Shown: positions 32,874 through 45,745, counted from the first letter of the stretch. The stretch is DNA of 64,000 bases from Panagrolaimus kolymaensis (GCA_028622995.1 JAJQJQ010000060.1:372001-436000); one strand, 5' to 3'. The notes: a model not told the origin generated them from the sequence alone. Program-made: numbers and translations.

Positions 32874-35800
32874 ATGGTTGAAGCTTTAGAAAAAGCTAAA
32901 AATGTTATTCGCCAAGAATTGGATGCAATATTAAAAACTGCGGTTCAGCAATTTCATGAAGAAGATAAGCTTTTTGAGTGAGTTTTTTCATTTCATCCAA
33001 AATATTTTTAAAAAAAATTATAAAATATATATAAAATTTTTAGCGACACGGTTCAAGCAATATGTAATGTGATTGAAGCAGTTTTTATTCATGGTTTAAA
33101 AGATGCATTTTTTCTTAAAGGTTCAAGATTTTCTAAATATCCCGAACCTGTAAGTTTAGTTTCTTGTCTGAAGAGTTGCAGAAAGAAAGTTTTATGTTAT
33201 TTTGTTTGTTTTTTAGAATTTTTGGCCATTCGTATCAAAATTCACTCATCGAAGCATTAAAAATCAAATAGGAGATTTAAAACAAATTAAAAGTGAAATT
33301 GGAAAAGCAAGGGTAAGTATTTTTTTGGAGCAAAATTTGAATAAATTTTAATCTGAAATTACTTACATAAATTTATTATAAAATTATGGCATCAAAACTA
33401 AATTTTTTTATATATTCTTTCATTTTTTTCTTTTTCTAGGCTTGGATCCGAATCGTTCTGAACGAGGGTCAACTCGAGCATTACATAAACTTACTTTCCA
33501 AAGATGTAAAACAATTAAATAATTTTTATCTCAAAAATGCTTTTCTTCGCGATGGTGAAAGGTTGGAGGCTTTAATGGGATATTTAACTGCCTTAACAAA
33601 ATTGCCTTTGAATGCTCCAATAAATTCAAGTTTTCTAAATACTTGGACTCCGTCGCCTTTGATTCTTGCGGGTTTAATTTCTGGAAAACATCAACGCGTG
33701 ACTCATTTAGCGGCAAGCAAACGTAGAAATGGATCTTCTAATAGCTTGGTAAGTGGAAATCAAAATGATGATCAAGCTGAAGAAGCTCTCGCAGCTTTGG
33801 ATGTACTTGATGAAACAAATAATTCGACTTTGGATGGTCCAATTTCGCCATTTCGAAAAACTGTGTTTCTCGTCGAAGACGAAGATGATGCAAGTTCAGT
33901 ATATTCTCATGGTTCCATGTTGGACACAAGCGTTGCGGGAGGAGCAAATTTAAAACCAACATATTCTCCATTTTTATCTTCCACCCCTGAAAATCGAACT
34001 TTGGATGATATAGCAGCGGCGAGAATTCGATTTCGTCCACAACCTCCACCCGAAGAAGAAATGGAATCCACAGAAGTTAAAGTAAATCGTCGAAAAACTA
34101 CTCGAGTTCGAAGATTATCAAAGGGGAGTGGAGAATCAGATGAAAATAATTCATCATCGAGAAGAGGATCATTGGGACAGCTAAAACCAATTGAAGTTAT
34201 TCCTATGTCTAGTTCTCTGCCCACTGGTTGCGGATTATTAGCCACGATGAATGAAAGAAGAGAAAGAGAAATGATTTTAAAGAAAAATGTTAGTTTATTT
34301 TTTATAGGTATTTAAAAAAAGAGGGAAGTGAAACTAAATTATTATATACGAAATTCTTCGAAAGTCAGAGAATTGGCTCCGATAAAATTATATATATATA
34401 TTTTTTTAAATCTATAAAACTATTTCTTTGAGTCCACTTTTCTAACTAAATGGTAACCTTAAATTTTTTTCCATATTTTTTTTCTTTCTAAAATTAAAAT
34501 TAATATATATTTATTTTTCTTCTTTTTTTAGCAATCATCTTCCGAAGTGACCAAAGCCAATAATACCCCTCCTTCTGAAGACCCATCTCCACTTTCCTCA
34601 ACATCCACATTTGAAGATCGAAGTGGCGGCGATGAAGAGGAAGACGAAGAACATCGCCCAATATTTTCACTTCAAAATTCTGAAGATTATCCCGATCAAC
34701 CACAACAACAACAGCAACAAAGTGTCCGACATTCTCATACAGAAGAACCTTCAACAATTTTTGGAGCTTTTGATGATCCAGAATTAAGAGAAAAAGAAAA
34801 AATCATTAATAAACCTACGACGACGAACTCTGATATTTTTGGTACTTCACTTCATGATGAATTTATTGCTGCTGGAATAAATGTTAATAATCCAATTGAT
34901 GAAAGTTGTTGTCGTTCAACAAGTTCAGTTTTTCCGGGCACCAGTCCAAGTAGTGCTCCATCATCATCGATTGGAAATAGTTTAGCAAATAAAGGATGGT
35001 CAATTTCTTCAAGAAAGGATTCCCTTGCTTCGACTATTTCTTCCCCGGGTTATGATAGTCATTTTACTTTTGATAATGCATTGAAAAGTGTTTTAAAGGT
35101 ATGTTTTTTAAACCATTTTTAAGGACTGAAAATTTGCATAAAATTTACGAATTTTATTATTCGGTTAAATTTTAATTAAAAAACCTAAAATTTATTTTAG
35201 AGCTTTGTTTTTCTTAAAATTTTTAGGTTTAAAGCTTTTTTGAAAAATTTAAATGCCTAGAAAAATTTTTTTTTACTTGGCTGGAGTTTTGGAAAAAAAG
35301 CTGTAATTTGAACTTTTTTAGGATGGTTTCGATTCATCTGAAAGCATCCCTTCATTTACTCAACAAACCCTAATGGAAGATGCCCAAACTTTATTGAATC
35401 GACAACTTTCTGAAATTCCAGAAAATGTTTTACAAAAAGCTGATGAAATAGAAGAAGCTAAATTTGAGCCAACCAAAGATGATAAAAATGAACCCGTTAT
35501 TATCGAAGAAGAAAGTCTCTTGGATACAGATGAATATGGAATAAGTCGAAATTTATTTTCAATTTTCACTGAAATTGCTATTGAAAAAGGTTTGGCTGAT
35601 CAAGATTATCGGTGTCCATCGTGTCGAAAATCCATTGGTGGACCATTTGGAAAATATTAGTAAGCTCCAAACAAAAAATATTTTGGACATAAATTAATTA
35701 ATACAAAAAGTTTCAGTTTGTGCGCTTTGGATGCTCGATATTATTGCAATGATTGTTGGAAAAAAGGCGATGAAAGTATTATTCCTTCGAGAGTAGTACT

Positions 35801-36792
35801 AAATTGGGATTGTAAAAGGCGGCCAATTTCCAAAGCATCCAAAGCTTTTATTCGAGCTAACGCAGATCGGCCTTTGATAAGAATCGATAAAATCAATCCT
35901 CAATTATATTTACATTCAAAACAAATGGCGAAAATTATGGTAAGACTTTTTTTTTATACAGAGAAGCTTGGAATTTGTGGAAAATTTAAAGATAAACCAC
36001 AAAAAAATTTTCTGCTTTCAAATTATCGAAATTCAGGAAACTTTGTTGGAGAGATTTATTTTTTGATAATCGCCCCAATGAAAAAACTGAAAAATAGTTA
36101 GAAACTCGCCTCAATAAATTTGCATAAAATTTTAATAATTTTTTTTTTGAAGCAACTTTTATCCCTAAATTATGATTTCTTTCGTTTTATCAATTTTGTT
36201 TTTTTCTTTTTTCCTTTATTTATTTAACGTTTTTCCTTATTTTTCAGAAACTTCGAGAAAAACTAAGCCTCGTGGTAGTTTACCTTCTTTCATGCGAGCA
36301 ATCAGTTGCGGAAGATCTCAAACAGCGAATATGGCCACAAGATTATTTTTATAATGATATCCATTTATATAGTGTCACAGATTTACAAAATGCCATCACA
36401 GGGGTTCTTGAACGCCGTTTAAATACTATAATTAAATTTGCTATAACTCACATAGAAAATTGCAATTTATGTTTGCAAAAAGGTTTTATTTGTGAAATAT
36501 GTTCCGCAAAAAGAATTATTTATCCTTTTCAAACTGATATCGCTGATAGAGTAAGTTTTCTTTTCTCGAAAAATCTTTTTTTATTGAGTAATAAAAATTT
36601 AAAATAACTTTTTTTTTATTTTGCGTCATCAAACTTTTTTTTATGTCTTTTTTTGGTTTTTAGTGCAAAGAATGTGGCGCGGTTTATCATGCAAAATGTT
36701 ATAAAAATGTGGATTGTCCGAAATGTGTTCGTCGAACTAAATACGCAAATATTGCATCATCAAATCGATCGAGTGAACTTCCATTAGAGTGA
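32874..36792 (+). CDS. PLEKHM1-like protein with RUN and Rubicon-homology domains
   Basis: Nine exons with consistent phases: 32874-32977, 33044-33149, 33217-33312, 33440-34288, 34532-35098, 35322-35659, 35717-35939, 36248-36550 and 36664-36792, giving 904 aa. Residues about 1-190 are a RUN domain resembling PLEKHM1 (VIEAVFIHGL, NFWPFVSKFTH, ARAWIRIVLNEGQLEHYINL, TWTPSPLILAGLI). A long Ser/acidic linker with a short polyQ follows. The C-terminus (35580 on) is a Rubicon-homology zinc domain: YRCPSCRKSIGG, YYCNDCW, KGFICEICSAKRIIYPF, CKECGAVYHAKC and CPKC. PLEKHM1 links Rab7 and HOPS to autophagosome-lysosome fusion. I see no PH domain in the linker, unlike human PLEKHM1. Nematode relatives may be annotated as RUN-domain or DEF8/Rubicon-like proteins. 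Confidence 0.88.
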
Positions 36793-37066
36793 AGAAAAGA
36801 AAAATGAAGCGATTTATGAATTCGATCGAAAAAAAATTTTATAGTTTTTTTGTTGTTATTTATTAAACTTTTTTGGAAGAAAGAAAGCAAATTTTGTACA
36901 TTTTACGCATGTGTCTTACTTATCAAAATCAAAAAAAGAAAGAAGAAAAATGGGTGGACTTAAAGATTTATATTTTTTTTTACTTAAAAGATATATTTTA
37001 TTTTTTGTATGTATATATATTTTTTAGTTTTAATTTTGTCAATAAAGTTTTTTAATTTCGCTTGAG
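36793..37066. other. Convergent 3' ends of the PLEKHM1-like gene and MLT-10-like gene K
   Basis: Short AT-rich spacer. AATAAAG near 37041 on the + strand may be the polyadenylation signal for the PLEKHM1-like gene. Confidence 0.5.
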
Positions 37067-40000
37067 TTATGACAAGAAAGAAGGAGAAAACATAATTGTT
37101 GTGTAGATAGTTGGATTTAAAACTGGTGGAGATAAAACTGATGGAGAAAGTATGGTTGCTCCAATAGCTTGCGGAGATAATATATCTGGTGATAATCCTA
37201 AAATAAACGCTTATATTTTTGGAAGAATAAAATTAATATTATTAATTTTCATTTTCGATGCTAAAATATCAAAATTAAAATTTTTAAAAAACATACCAAT
37301 GGGTGAAAGAATCAAAGATGTAATTAAATATGGATTTAAAATATTTGGGGAGAGAAACTAAAATTAAAAAAACCAAAATTAAAAATAGTCATTAAAGATA
37401 TTTCAAAAACAAACTTACGTAAGGTGTCAAAATAAATGGAGTAAATGCTAACTAAAAAAAGTTTATTTTCTTAAATATTTTTATAAAATAAAAAAAGCAA
37501 CTCACTGGCCCCAAAATGAACGGCGTTAAAATATATGGACTTAGAATCAATGGATTAAATATTCCTGGAGACAAAATCCATGGTGAAAATATTGATGGAC
37601 CCAAAATAGGCGGAGAAAAGGCTAAAGGTGAAATAATCAAAGGACCAATAATTATTATTCCTGATTGTACGGTAAAAAGTAATGGTGATAAAATGGATGG
37701 AGTAAGAAAAAATACATTATTTCTTTTATATCTATGAACTTCGGATGGCTAAAAATTATGTTTGTGGAAATTTTCGTTATTAAAGGTTTAGACTGAATGA
37801 AGTTTACCCTTAAAACATCCGTTTTATTATTAGCAATATTTTCGATTGTTTTCCATAAAGAAATTTCCATTTGTTCATCCGTCATTTTATCGTAAATATC
37901 AAAATCAGCTAAATCTATTTCGCCTTCGGGGATTTCTGAAAACACCAAAAAAATAATTTTTTTATTTTAACCATAACGAATTTTTTTTGATTTGGGTTTT
38001 AATACGAAAATTAACTATTATCGTTGAACTTTAAAAAAAAAATTTAAGAATAAAAACAGAGTAAATTTTAATCAGTCCAATTTATGCAAAAGTTAACTAA
38101 CCTTGATCTTTCAACAATTTTTCCATTTGTTGCTTTTTAATAAACGCAAATCCACGATTATCAAAATGATATTTTTGGTCAGGAAATAAATTCTTTTCCA
38201 AATGTTTAAAAGCTCCCATAATTTTTTCTGTTGCATTTAATATTGGTTCTCCAACATCCTCATCAAACATTCCCAAAACATCATAAAGTTTTAAAGCTTC
38301 ATCCACGTATGTGCTCGTCCCACTTACATCCATTAACATTTGCATTAGCTTGCTTTGATCTCTTTGAGATATTCCTAGGGATGTCATCGCCTAAAATTAA
38401 TTTTTAAAAGCTTTTTAGAAAATGAAATAGTTACTTTTGGAACATTTCCAACATTTATTTCTTTATTTATATTATTTGTATTATTTGTTTGGGGTTCATC
38501 ATACATTGCCATAATTGTTGGAGATAAATATGTATCTGGTTGACGTTTACCTTCATTCAACGGCATTAAAGGCATAAATCGAGGACTAAAATAACGAAAC
38601 TGAGATCCAGTGGCATTCGTGCTGGAGTTAGATGTTAAAGAACCCAAAAGTTTCATGGAGTCATGAATGATTCCTTGAGGGGATTTCTAAAAAAACAATA
38701 ATAAAATTTAACAATGTTTTTTATTTTTTAATAAATGTTTTATAATGAAAAAATTATAGGAGATATTATTAAAAAAAATTGAAGAATTATGTTTTTGGGT
38801 AAAAAATGTTAAAACTTTCGTAGTAAAATTCAAAGTTAAAGTTTTTTTTATCCATGACTTGCTTTTTTCCGGAAATCTGTTACTTACTCTTTCAGATGGC
38901 GATAAAGATGGCTCATCTCGATCCAAAACAATGTCATACCTAAAAAATTAAAACTTAGTGAAATAGAAAATTCAAGCTTTCTAACATTCTCTTTTCATAA
39001 ACTTTAGCTCCTGGAACCGTCTTTTTCTCATCTATAGCTTCTCTAACTTTCATTAATCTTTTATAAGTTTTTGTCCATTTTAAATGTTCCATTCCTTGAT
39101 CTTTTCGACTTTCTTCATTGGCTACAAATTGTTGAATCACATTTGTAACCTGCAAAATTTTTTAGGGGTTAATAAAATAAAGGAATAAATAAAAAAACCA
39201 ACCGATGAAATAATTTTATTATCCGGCTTTCGTGACACTAATCCATCGAAACTTTTTTTCGTGACAACCTGTAAATTTAAAATTAGCTTTGTAAAATATA
39301 AAAAAACTGTAAAATATGCCAATTTTTAAGAAAAATTTAAAAGATAAAAGAAAATTCAAAATCTTACTTTAAATTTTTCTTCTTTGTAATAATATCCATC
39401 TTTGGCATCTGCAAAACGAGTATGCCTTTTTGTTCGGCGTTGCTTAAATTTTAAAAACCTTTTTGAAATAAATGGCTTTGGCACTTTTAAATTTCTTCTG
39501 GTTGGCGAAAGATTGACGTTGGATATCTTTTTAAATTTTTTGCTCAATAAATTAAATCTCTCATAACCCTTTTTTCTCACTGAATTTGGCTTTGAATCAA
39601 TAAAGGATTTTCTTTGTTGGTTTGGAGCTGCTTGAATAAATGAGTTATGTTTTGAAGCCAGCTGCTGATTTGCTGGTTTTTTAAATACTTCGGTATCACC
39701 GAAAAATCCATTTTGTTGCTTCCGTTTTGAAACAGGCGAAAAATTATAAGAAGTTTTTGAGAATAAATATTTTCGCTTTGATATTCTATATTTTGGAATG
39801 TTAGTCCAATTACCATTTGTCTGGGATTGTGAAAATGAATGAAGTCGATCAAAATCATCAAATTGTTGAAGGAAGGATTTCCAATTTTGATTCGGTCTTT
39901 GAGTCGTGGCTTTTAAATGTTTTTGAGTTATTTCAGATTTAATTTTTAGCAATCTTTTTCTTGCAATTACCACACATTTTGCAGAGGAAATTAATTCCCT

Positions 40001-40377
40001 GCGATCTTCAATTTTATCCAAACATCGAGCAAGGAAACGCTTTTCAGCTATAAAATAGAGTTTAAAAAAAGTTTGGGACAATAAAAACTCACCTTTAGGT
40101 AATTCTTTATACAAAATTGAACCCATTTTTCCAATTATAGCTTTCACAGCAGTGTAATAAGTATTTTTATGCATATTTTGCATTTTTTCAAATATTTTTG
40201 GAGTCATTCGAAGTTTATCAAATTTTCTTTGTTGGTCATCTCTCAATCTTCCATGGGCTAAAAATAAACAAAATAAATACATTTTAGCTATTTTTAGTTA
40301 AATAAGAAAAACTTACTATAACTTATAAAAATAATGATAACAAAAAATACAATAAAATTTAAATTCAATTTTTTCAT
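37067..40377 (-). CDS. MLT-10-like moulting-cycle protein (gene K)
   Basis: About thirteen exons from ATG 40377 to TAA 37067, near 800 aa. A signal peptide (MKKLNLNFIVFFVIIIFIS) predicts secretion. Domain order matches DUF644/MLT-10 proteins: RLRDDQQRKFDKLRMTP, YTAVKAIIGKMGSILYKELP, AEKRFLARCLDKIEDRRELI, EHLKWTKTYKRL, YFSPRFMPLMPLNEGKRQ, LGMFDEDVGEPILNATEKIM and DEQMEISLWKTIENIANN. The end is a proline repeat with a strict five-residue period (LSPYI/FSPWI type). MLT-10 in C. elegans is a secreted hypodermal protein needed in the moulting cycle; the same role here is inference. It is the most diverged of the K/L/M set in its basic middle exon, though one intron is shared almost exactly. Frames are open throughout. 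Confidence 0.85.
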
Positions 40378-41240
40378 TTACTGACGATGAAATAAAAAAT
40401 TTCATATAAAAAATATTAATGATTTTGATTTCCACCCACGAAGGTAGGAAGGAAATGGAGATAAAATGATCAAAGGTATAAAAAAAATGAAATACTTTTA
40501 CAACTTTTTTTTTCTGTGGGTGAAATTGATTTAATGAGCCTCTCCGATCCGCTTTGACCTTTTTCTTCATAAAATTTTGTATTCAACGTTTTTAATGGCT
40601 TCTCTGTCTGGATCGTCGTCCATTTCGAGAAAGAAAACAAAATTAGTTTAATTAAAGGTATAAAATTTTTATTATCCAAAAATCAGTACTTTTGAAATGC
40701 GCGCGAGGATCGTCGTCGTCGCAATCAATGAATAAAAGAAAAAGAAAAAAATGTGGTTGCAAATAGTTGATTTATGGTATTTTTTGTTTTGTTTATGTGC
40801 CTTTGAAAAGAAAAAAGTTCAGAAATAGAAGCAAAATTCTCGACCTTTTTTTCATTAGAAAATTTTATTTTACAAAAAAACGTATGCTTTAGCTTCATTC
40901 TTCTTTTTTTTAATTTAATTAAAAAAACTATTTTTAACTTTTTTTTATATTATTTGTTCAAATTCAATAAAAAACTAATAAGTAAAAAAATTTTTTTAAA
41001 TAATAGTGTTTTTGGGAATATAGCTATAAGATTGTAATAAAAATAAATATACTAAATCCATGGAATAGAATAAAATAATTTTTGTCATCAAAAGTGAAAT
41101 ATGCACCAAAAAAAATTCGATTCCCCATTACGCGGTTTTTTAATCAAGCTGCTTTGAAAATTACTATAAATGTAACCTTTTGAAGAGATATTAGGAAGAA
41201 ATAACTTAAGCATGCATGATGACATATGTATTTTTAAATT
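40378..41240. other. Intergenic DNA upstream of gene K
   Basis: AT-rich, no supported exon. A GCGCGCGAGGATCGTCGTCGTCG patch near 40700 stands out in base composition but has no visible function. Confidence 0.45.
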
Positions 41241-41520
41241 GCCTTCTTGCACTTTTGCACTGTGCTATCTTGTTTCAATTTTAATGGATCTTGGTTGCCT
41301 TGCCTTCTTCATTATCACTTTTATCAAACTAGATATGACAAAATTTCACTTATTATAAACCCACAAAATCCTGTTATGGGTTTTATTACTCTGCTGCCAA
41401 TTGGACTTTGGGAGAAGAATTTTGTCAAAAAACCCTTAATTCCCATTTACCATCTATTCACAGTTCAGCTGAAATAAATCTTTTATCAAGTATGCAAAAC
41501 TTTGGCTATTGAAAATATGA
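41241..41520 (+). pseudogene. Internally deleted C-type lectin relic
   Basis: The left part (to about 41334) matches the DNA upstream of the lectin gene (41960-42050; both contain TTTTATCAAACTA after ATTATCA). It then joins directly to the second lectin-domain exon: QNFTYYKPTKSCYGFYYSAA, then NWTLGEEFCQ and SHLPSIHSS, ending LLSS at a GTATGC donor. An in-frame TGA precedes this frame. The signal peptide, first lectin domain and linker are gone, so it is a deleted duplicate of the neighbour. Confidence 0.75.
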
Positions 41521-42140
41521 TTACTTTTTGTAGTTTTTTTATGTGATTTATAACTTCGAATAAATAAAAAAATTTTTAAGTTTACATAGTTTTGAGTTTG
41601 GAATTTTTTGCCTTTATTAATGCATTTTTTGCTTTAAGTGTAAAAACATTAATTTTTGGTTGCTTCTAAATTGGCTTGATAGGATCCGTTTTGAAAAATA
41701 TCAACGAAAATGGATGTAAAAATGCATAAGCAATGAGAAAAATAAAGCAGTTTTCTCCTGCAATTTTTTTTCTAATTCAAAACGTATTAAATTAGATTAA
41801 GCAAATCAATGCTTGATACTTTTAAAGTATGTATTCCAATTTTGCAGCATCGGCTACTGTAAAAATTATGGTAAATTCAACTTTTCGAAGAGGCATAAAG
41901 ATTGAAGCAGAGAAACTAATTTAGGCATCGAAAAAATAAATTATTTTTAATTGAACTTTCACACTCTTGCATTATGCTTTCTTCTTCTTTTTTGAATTTT
42001 AATGTGTGATGTTAGATGCTTTTTAATCATTATCATTTTTATCAAACTAAAAACTCTTTTTTTGGAATCATCGTTTTTTTCATTCCGAAAATTTTTTTTG
42101 AGTTCATTAAAACTTAATTTTTATCAAAGAAAAAATAATT
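41521..42140. promoter_or_regulatory. Upstream region of the C-type lectin gene
   Basis: No exon seen. The block 41960-42050 is duplicated at 41241-41334 in the relic, which marks it as part of the original lectin gene unit. Confidence 0.5.
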
Positions 42141-43278
42141 ATGATGCTTCGTTTAAAATTTTTGTTTTTAGTTTTATTTTTAATTTCAAAAATAATTTTT
42201 GTTGTTGGTGGTTCATTATGCCTCAATGGAAGCTATGAATGGCAAACATATTGTTACTTTTATGAAAATCAAGCTTCGGGCTTTCCTAATGCCGAAGCCA
42301 CATGTGTTTCCATGGGAGGACATTTGCCGTCAATTCACGATGGATTTACAAATGCCTTAATTACAGGTAAATTCTTTATTGTTGGTATTTTTCCAAAAAA
42401 TTCGAGTTGTTAAAAATTATTTTTTCAGACCATGCAAAAGAAAACTTTCAACAGCAAAATTCAACAACCACAACAAATTTTTGGATTGGTCTCTCAAATT
42501 TGGAAACCCTTGGAAATAATAATAATTTAACTTGGATAGATGGAACAAAATTGGATTTTGTTGAATGGGATTCAAATCAGCCAATTTATGTTTCAACAAA
42601 TAATAATTGTGCAGCAATAAATTTAAATAATTCTCGATGGGAAATTGATGATTGCTTTAAACAAAAGCCATATGTTTGTGAGGTTAATAAAATCAATTCA
42701 TCAACCCAATCTACAACAACAACAATTAAAACCACCACTTCGAAACCCAAACCTACTACGACGGGTAATCATCAAATTACTAAAACTACAACAACTACTT
42801 CGGCTCCATCAACCTTTAATTGCACTGGGCAAAACAAAATTTTACTTACTATGAACCCACTAAATCTTGTTATGGGTTTTATTACGCTGCAGCAAATTGG
42901 ACTTTGGGAGAAGAGTTTTGTCAAACTCGAAATGCCCATTTACCATCGATTCACAGTTCGGATGAATTAGACTTTTTATCAAGTATGCAAAAAAAATTTG
43001 TCTTTAAATATTTTTTGTTTCATTAATTAATTTAAAATTAAAATAATTTAGATATCACAAAAATACATGGATATTCTCCATGGACAGGACTTTTTTCGAC
43101 TGATGATGGAGAAACTTGGAATTGGTCTGATGGAAGTCCATGGAATTTTAAAGCATGGGGACCAGGATGGCCAATCCAAGATTTTGGTGATTGCACTTAT
43201 ATCTACGATGGAGGAGTAATTAACGAAAGATGCTATTTGACATATTCTGTTATATGTCAAATAAAATTATTTTCTTAA
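42141..43278 (+). CDS. Secreted protein with two C-type lectin domains and a Thr-rich linker, with a frameshift in domain 2
   Basis: Exon 1 is 42141-42366, exon 2 starts at 42429, and the last exon ends at TAA 43278. A signal peptide (MMLRLKFLFLVLFLIS) is followed by domain 1: CLNGSYEWQTYCYFYENQA, GGHLPSIHDGF, FWIGLSNLETL, TWIDGTKLDFVEW, NNCAAINL and a final cysteine pair. The sugar-site motif is NQPI, not EPN or QPD, and WND is absent, so calcium-dependent sugar binding is doubtful. A Thr/Pro mucin-like linker leads to domain 2 (SCYGFYYAAANWTLGEEFCQ, PWTGLFSTDDGETWNWSDG, CYLTYSVICQ). Between NCTG (about 42825) and QNFTYYEP the frame shifts by one; without correction translation stops at TAG 42968-42970. 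It may be a real mutation or a base error in the assembly. Confidence 0.75.
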
Positions 43279-43903
43279 CAAATTTTTTTATCGAATTGGA
43301 AATTGTTTTTTAAATAAAAGTTTTGCTTTGTTAAATTTTTTTTCTCTATGCATGACCAATGTTTTCTACCTTAAAAAAACGAAGGGAAATATGTTTTATT
43401 AGAGAATGTTTGGAGTAACATAAAGCAGTAAATTAAAAAATGGCATATGAAAATAAAAATCCGCTGTTAAGAACTTTAAGAGACATGAAAATTAATTTAA
43501 AAATCTTAATTCAAATAATTAACATTTAAAGTTATAAACATCAAAAACGTGGTTTTAATTTCAATATTTATTTTTTTGTTGTTGCATGGAAGGAATTGGA
43601 TATGTGAGTAAATTAAAGTGCATATCTAATTGATGACGGGTTTTCAGAATACAATTAATTTAACGCTAAATAATCAAAAAATACAGGTGTAATAAAAGAA
43701 AATTCACCTGTTTAAAAAGAAAAAAAAAGTTTTGAGGGCTTTGAAAAAAATAAATGAATAAAAAATGTTTTTTTATTTTTAAAAAAGTTAGGTTTTCGTT
43801 AATAGCAACCTCAAAAATTATTGCTATGGAGAAAGTTTAAAAAAAGTTGAATATATTTAAATAATTTTTGTGAATAACTTTAAGTGTTTCATTAATTTTT
43901 GGC
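43279..43903. other. Intergenic DNA between lectin and receptor genes
   Basis: AT-rich; AATAAAAG near 43312 is a likely lectin polyadenylation signal. Nothing else is seen. Confidence 0.5.
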
Positions 43904-45232
43904 ATGGACAACGACGACGGCTTAAAAGTTGTGTCATCTTTGTCGCAATTTGAAAATTTAACTTTCGATGAACTTTTATATCCAACATTTCAATTTTATT
44001 CTCGATGTTTTATGGATGTTACTTTTGCTATTTCAATATTATTATTTATTTTCGCAATTTATGTTATTTCAATTAAATCCACGCCAGCTATGGGATTATT
44101 TAAATATACAATCATATTTCAAATGGTTGGAAATATGATTTGTGAAATATTTATTTTTGTTGTAAATCCTGTACTTATATTTCCATTTCCTGTGATTTCA
44201 CACAATACCCATTTTTCGCTACCTCAGGAATGGATATATCCTTTAGGAATTTTATTATTATTTGGAACCTTAAACACTGGAGCGGGTTTTATATTTTCTT
44301 TAGCATATCGAGTTTATGTGGTATTTAATATAAATTATTTTTATCTTTCTAAAAAAGCTGTATATCGAATTTTCATATTTTATTTTATTCTTATTTTGTG
44401 TATATTACTGACACTTACAAGTTAGTTAGTTTGCTTGCTAAAAAAATGTTTAGGCTGAATATAGCCAAAAAAAATTGTAAATAAAAATTAGTTGCTCCTG
44501 GTTTTTTGTGATTAAATTTCTTTAAAAAATACCCCAATAATTTAAAATAAAGTATGTATGTATTTTCAAAAATAATATATTTTTAGTTCCATTTCTACTT
44601 ACCTATTGTGATCCAATAGAAATGAAAAAAATCCTTGAATATAATATTCCAGCATTTATTGAAATATATAAAATTTATCCTATCACTATTTCCATAGGTT
44701 TGGATGACAAAAAACAAGTTTATTTAAGTATATTTTTAGCTATGTGTATTTTTTGTGTTATTGTTGTAACAATATCTATTGCAACCTTAAATATTATATT
44801 TTATTATCGAATGGAAAAAATTAAAAAAATTCTTTCAAAAGAAACTTATTCCCTTCAAAAATCACTTCACACGTAAGTATTTAGGTGTCTGGGGATGAGA
44901 GTCAAAGATTATTTTAAACCAAAAATGATTTATTTTTTAGATCTTTGATGATTCAATTATTAAACTTTTTTATATTCGCTGCTTTTCCTTTAATGTTTTT
45001 GGCATTAAGTTATTTTCTTTCCTTTAAAAATTGGATTACAAACTCAGCCACATCAATAATATCTTGCCATCTTATTATAGATATTCCATGTTTATTGTAT
45101 TTTATTAAACCTTATCGAAAATTTGTAAAAAAGTTAATTTGCTGCCAAAGTCGGATTATCAGAAGAGTTCAACCGATTAATTCAGAATTTTCTCGAATTA
45201 CTAAAGCAAACCCAAATTCATATGCAACGTGA
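43904..45232 (+). CDS. Nematode seven-transmembrane chemoreceptor-like protein
   Basis: Three exons, 43904-44420, 44587-44872 and 44941-45232, with matching phases give 364 aa. About seven hydrophobic segments are visible, beginning VTFAISILLFIFAIYVISI and ending ISCHLIIDIPCLLYFI. Typical serpentine-receptor features are the TPAMGLFKYTIIFQMVGNMI loop after the first segment, a Pro-rich second loop, a Tyr/Lys-rich YRMEKIKKILS stretch before segment 6 and the final KPYRKFVKKL after segment 7. This pattern is nearest to the SRH/SRI/STR groups; I cannot place it more exactly. These receptors usually sit on sensory cilia. The frame is open, so it looks functional. Confidence 0.82.
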
Positions 45233-45587
45233 ACAAAAAAATTTTTTTAAATGAAAATCTTTTACAGCAGCTGAAATGTCTGTCATTGATAAAATTTTCA
45301 TTATTTTCCTATCAAAAAAACCAGGCGATGATATTGTTATCTTTTTTCTTTTTTATCTTCAGTTTTGTTTTAATCCATCAAAAAAAGGAGAAATAAAGAA
45401 GATGCGTTAATTTGTTACAACAAGAACAATCTAAAAAAAATTTGGAAAAAAAAGTGAGATGATAAACACAAATTGATTACGACAACCATCATCGATCCGA
45501 TCGTTGTCGCTTCGTGTCAAAAAAAAGTTTTCTTTTCTTTTTTTCTATCCATTCTTAGGTTAAGTTATTTTAACGTCAAAAATTTTA
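45233..45587. other. 3' flank of the receptor gene
   Basis: No further gene or RNA is visible. Confidence 0.45.
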
Positions 45588-45745
45588 TTGACAGATTTTA
45601 TAATTGAAAAATTTTAAATTGGATTATTTTAATTTTGTTGACAGATTTTATAATTGAAAAATTTTAAATTGGATTATTTTAATTTTAATTGACAGATTTC
45701 TTAATTTGTTTTGATTATTTTAATCGCATTTGACATATTTTAAAA
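45588..45745. repeat. About three tandem copies of a 51-bp AT-rich unit
   Basis: The unit starts TTGACAGATTTTATAATTGA and recurs at 45588, 45638 and 45689 (period 50-51), the first two copies nearly identical and the third diverged, with a partial fourth near 45730. Confidence 0.8.

Noticed and set aside
39577..39861. Alternative-frame peptides over the MLT-10-like basic exon (also at 47306, 54443 and 60675)
   Set aside because: They recur only because the underlying exon is conserved; the coding frame with AEKRFLARCLDKIED explains the sequence.
42429..42970. Lectin gene ending at TAG 42968-42970 as the true C-terminus
   Set aside because: The alternative frame over the same bases encodes an intact second lectin domain that continues over a good intron, so a frameshift is more likely.
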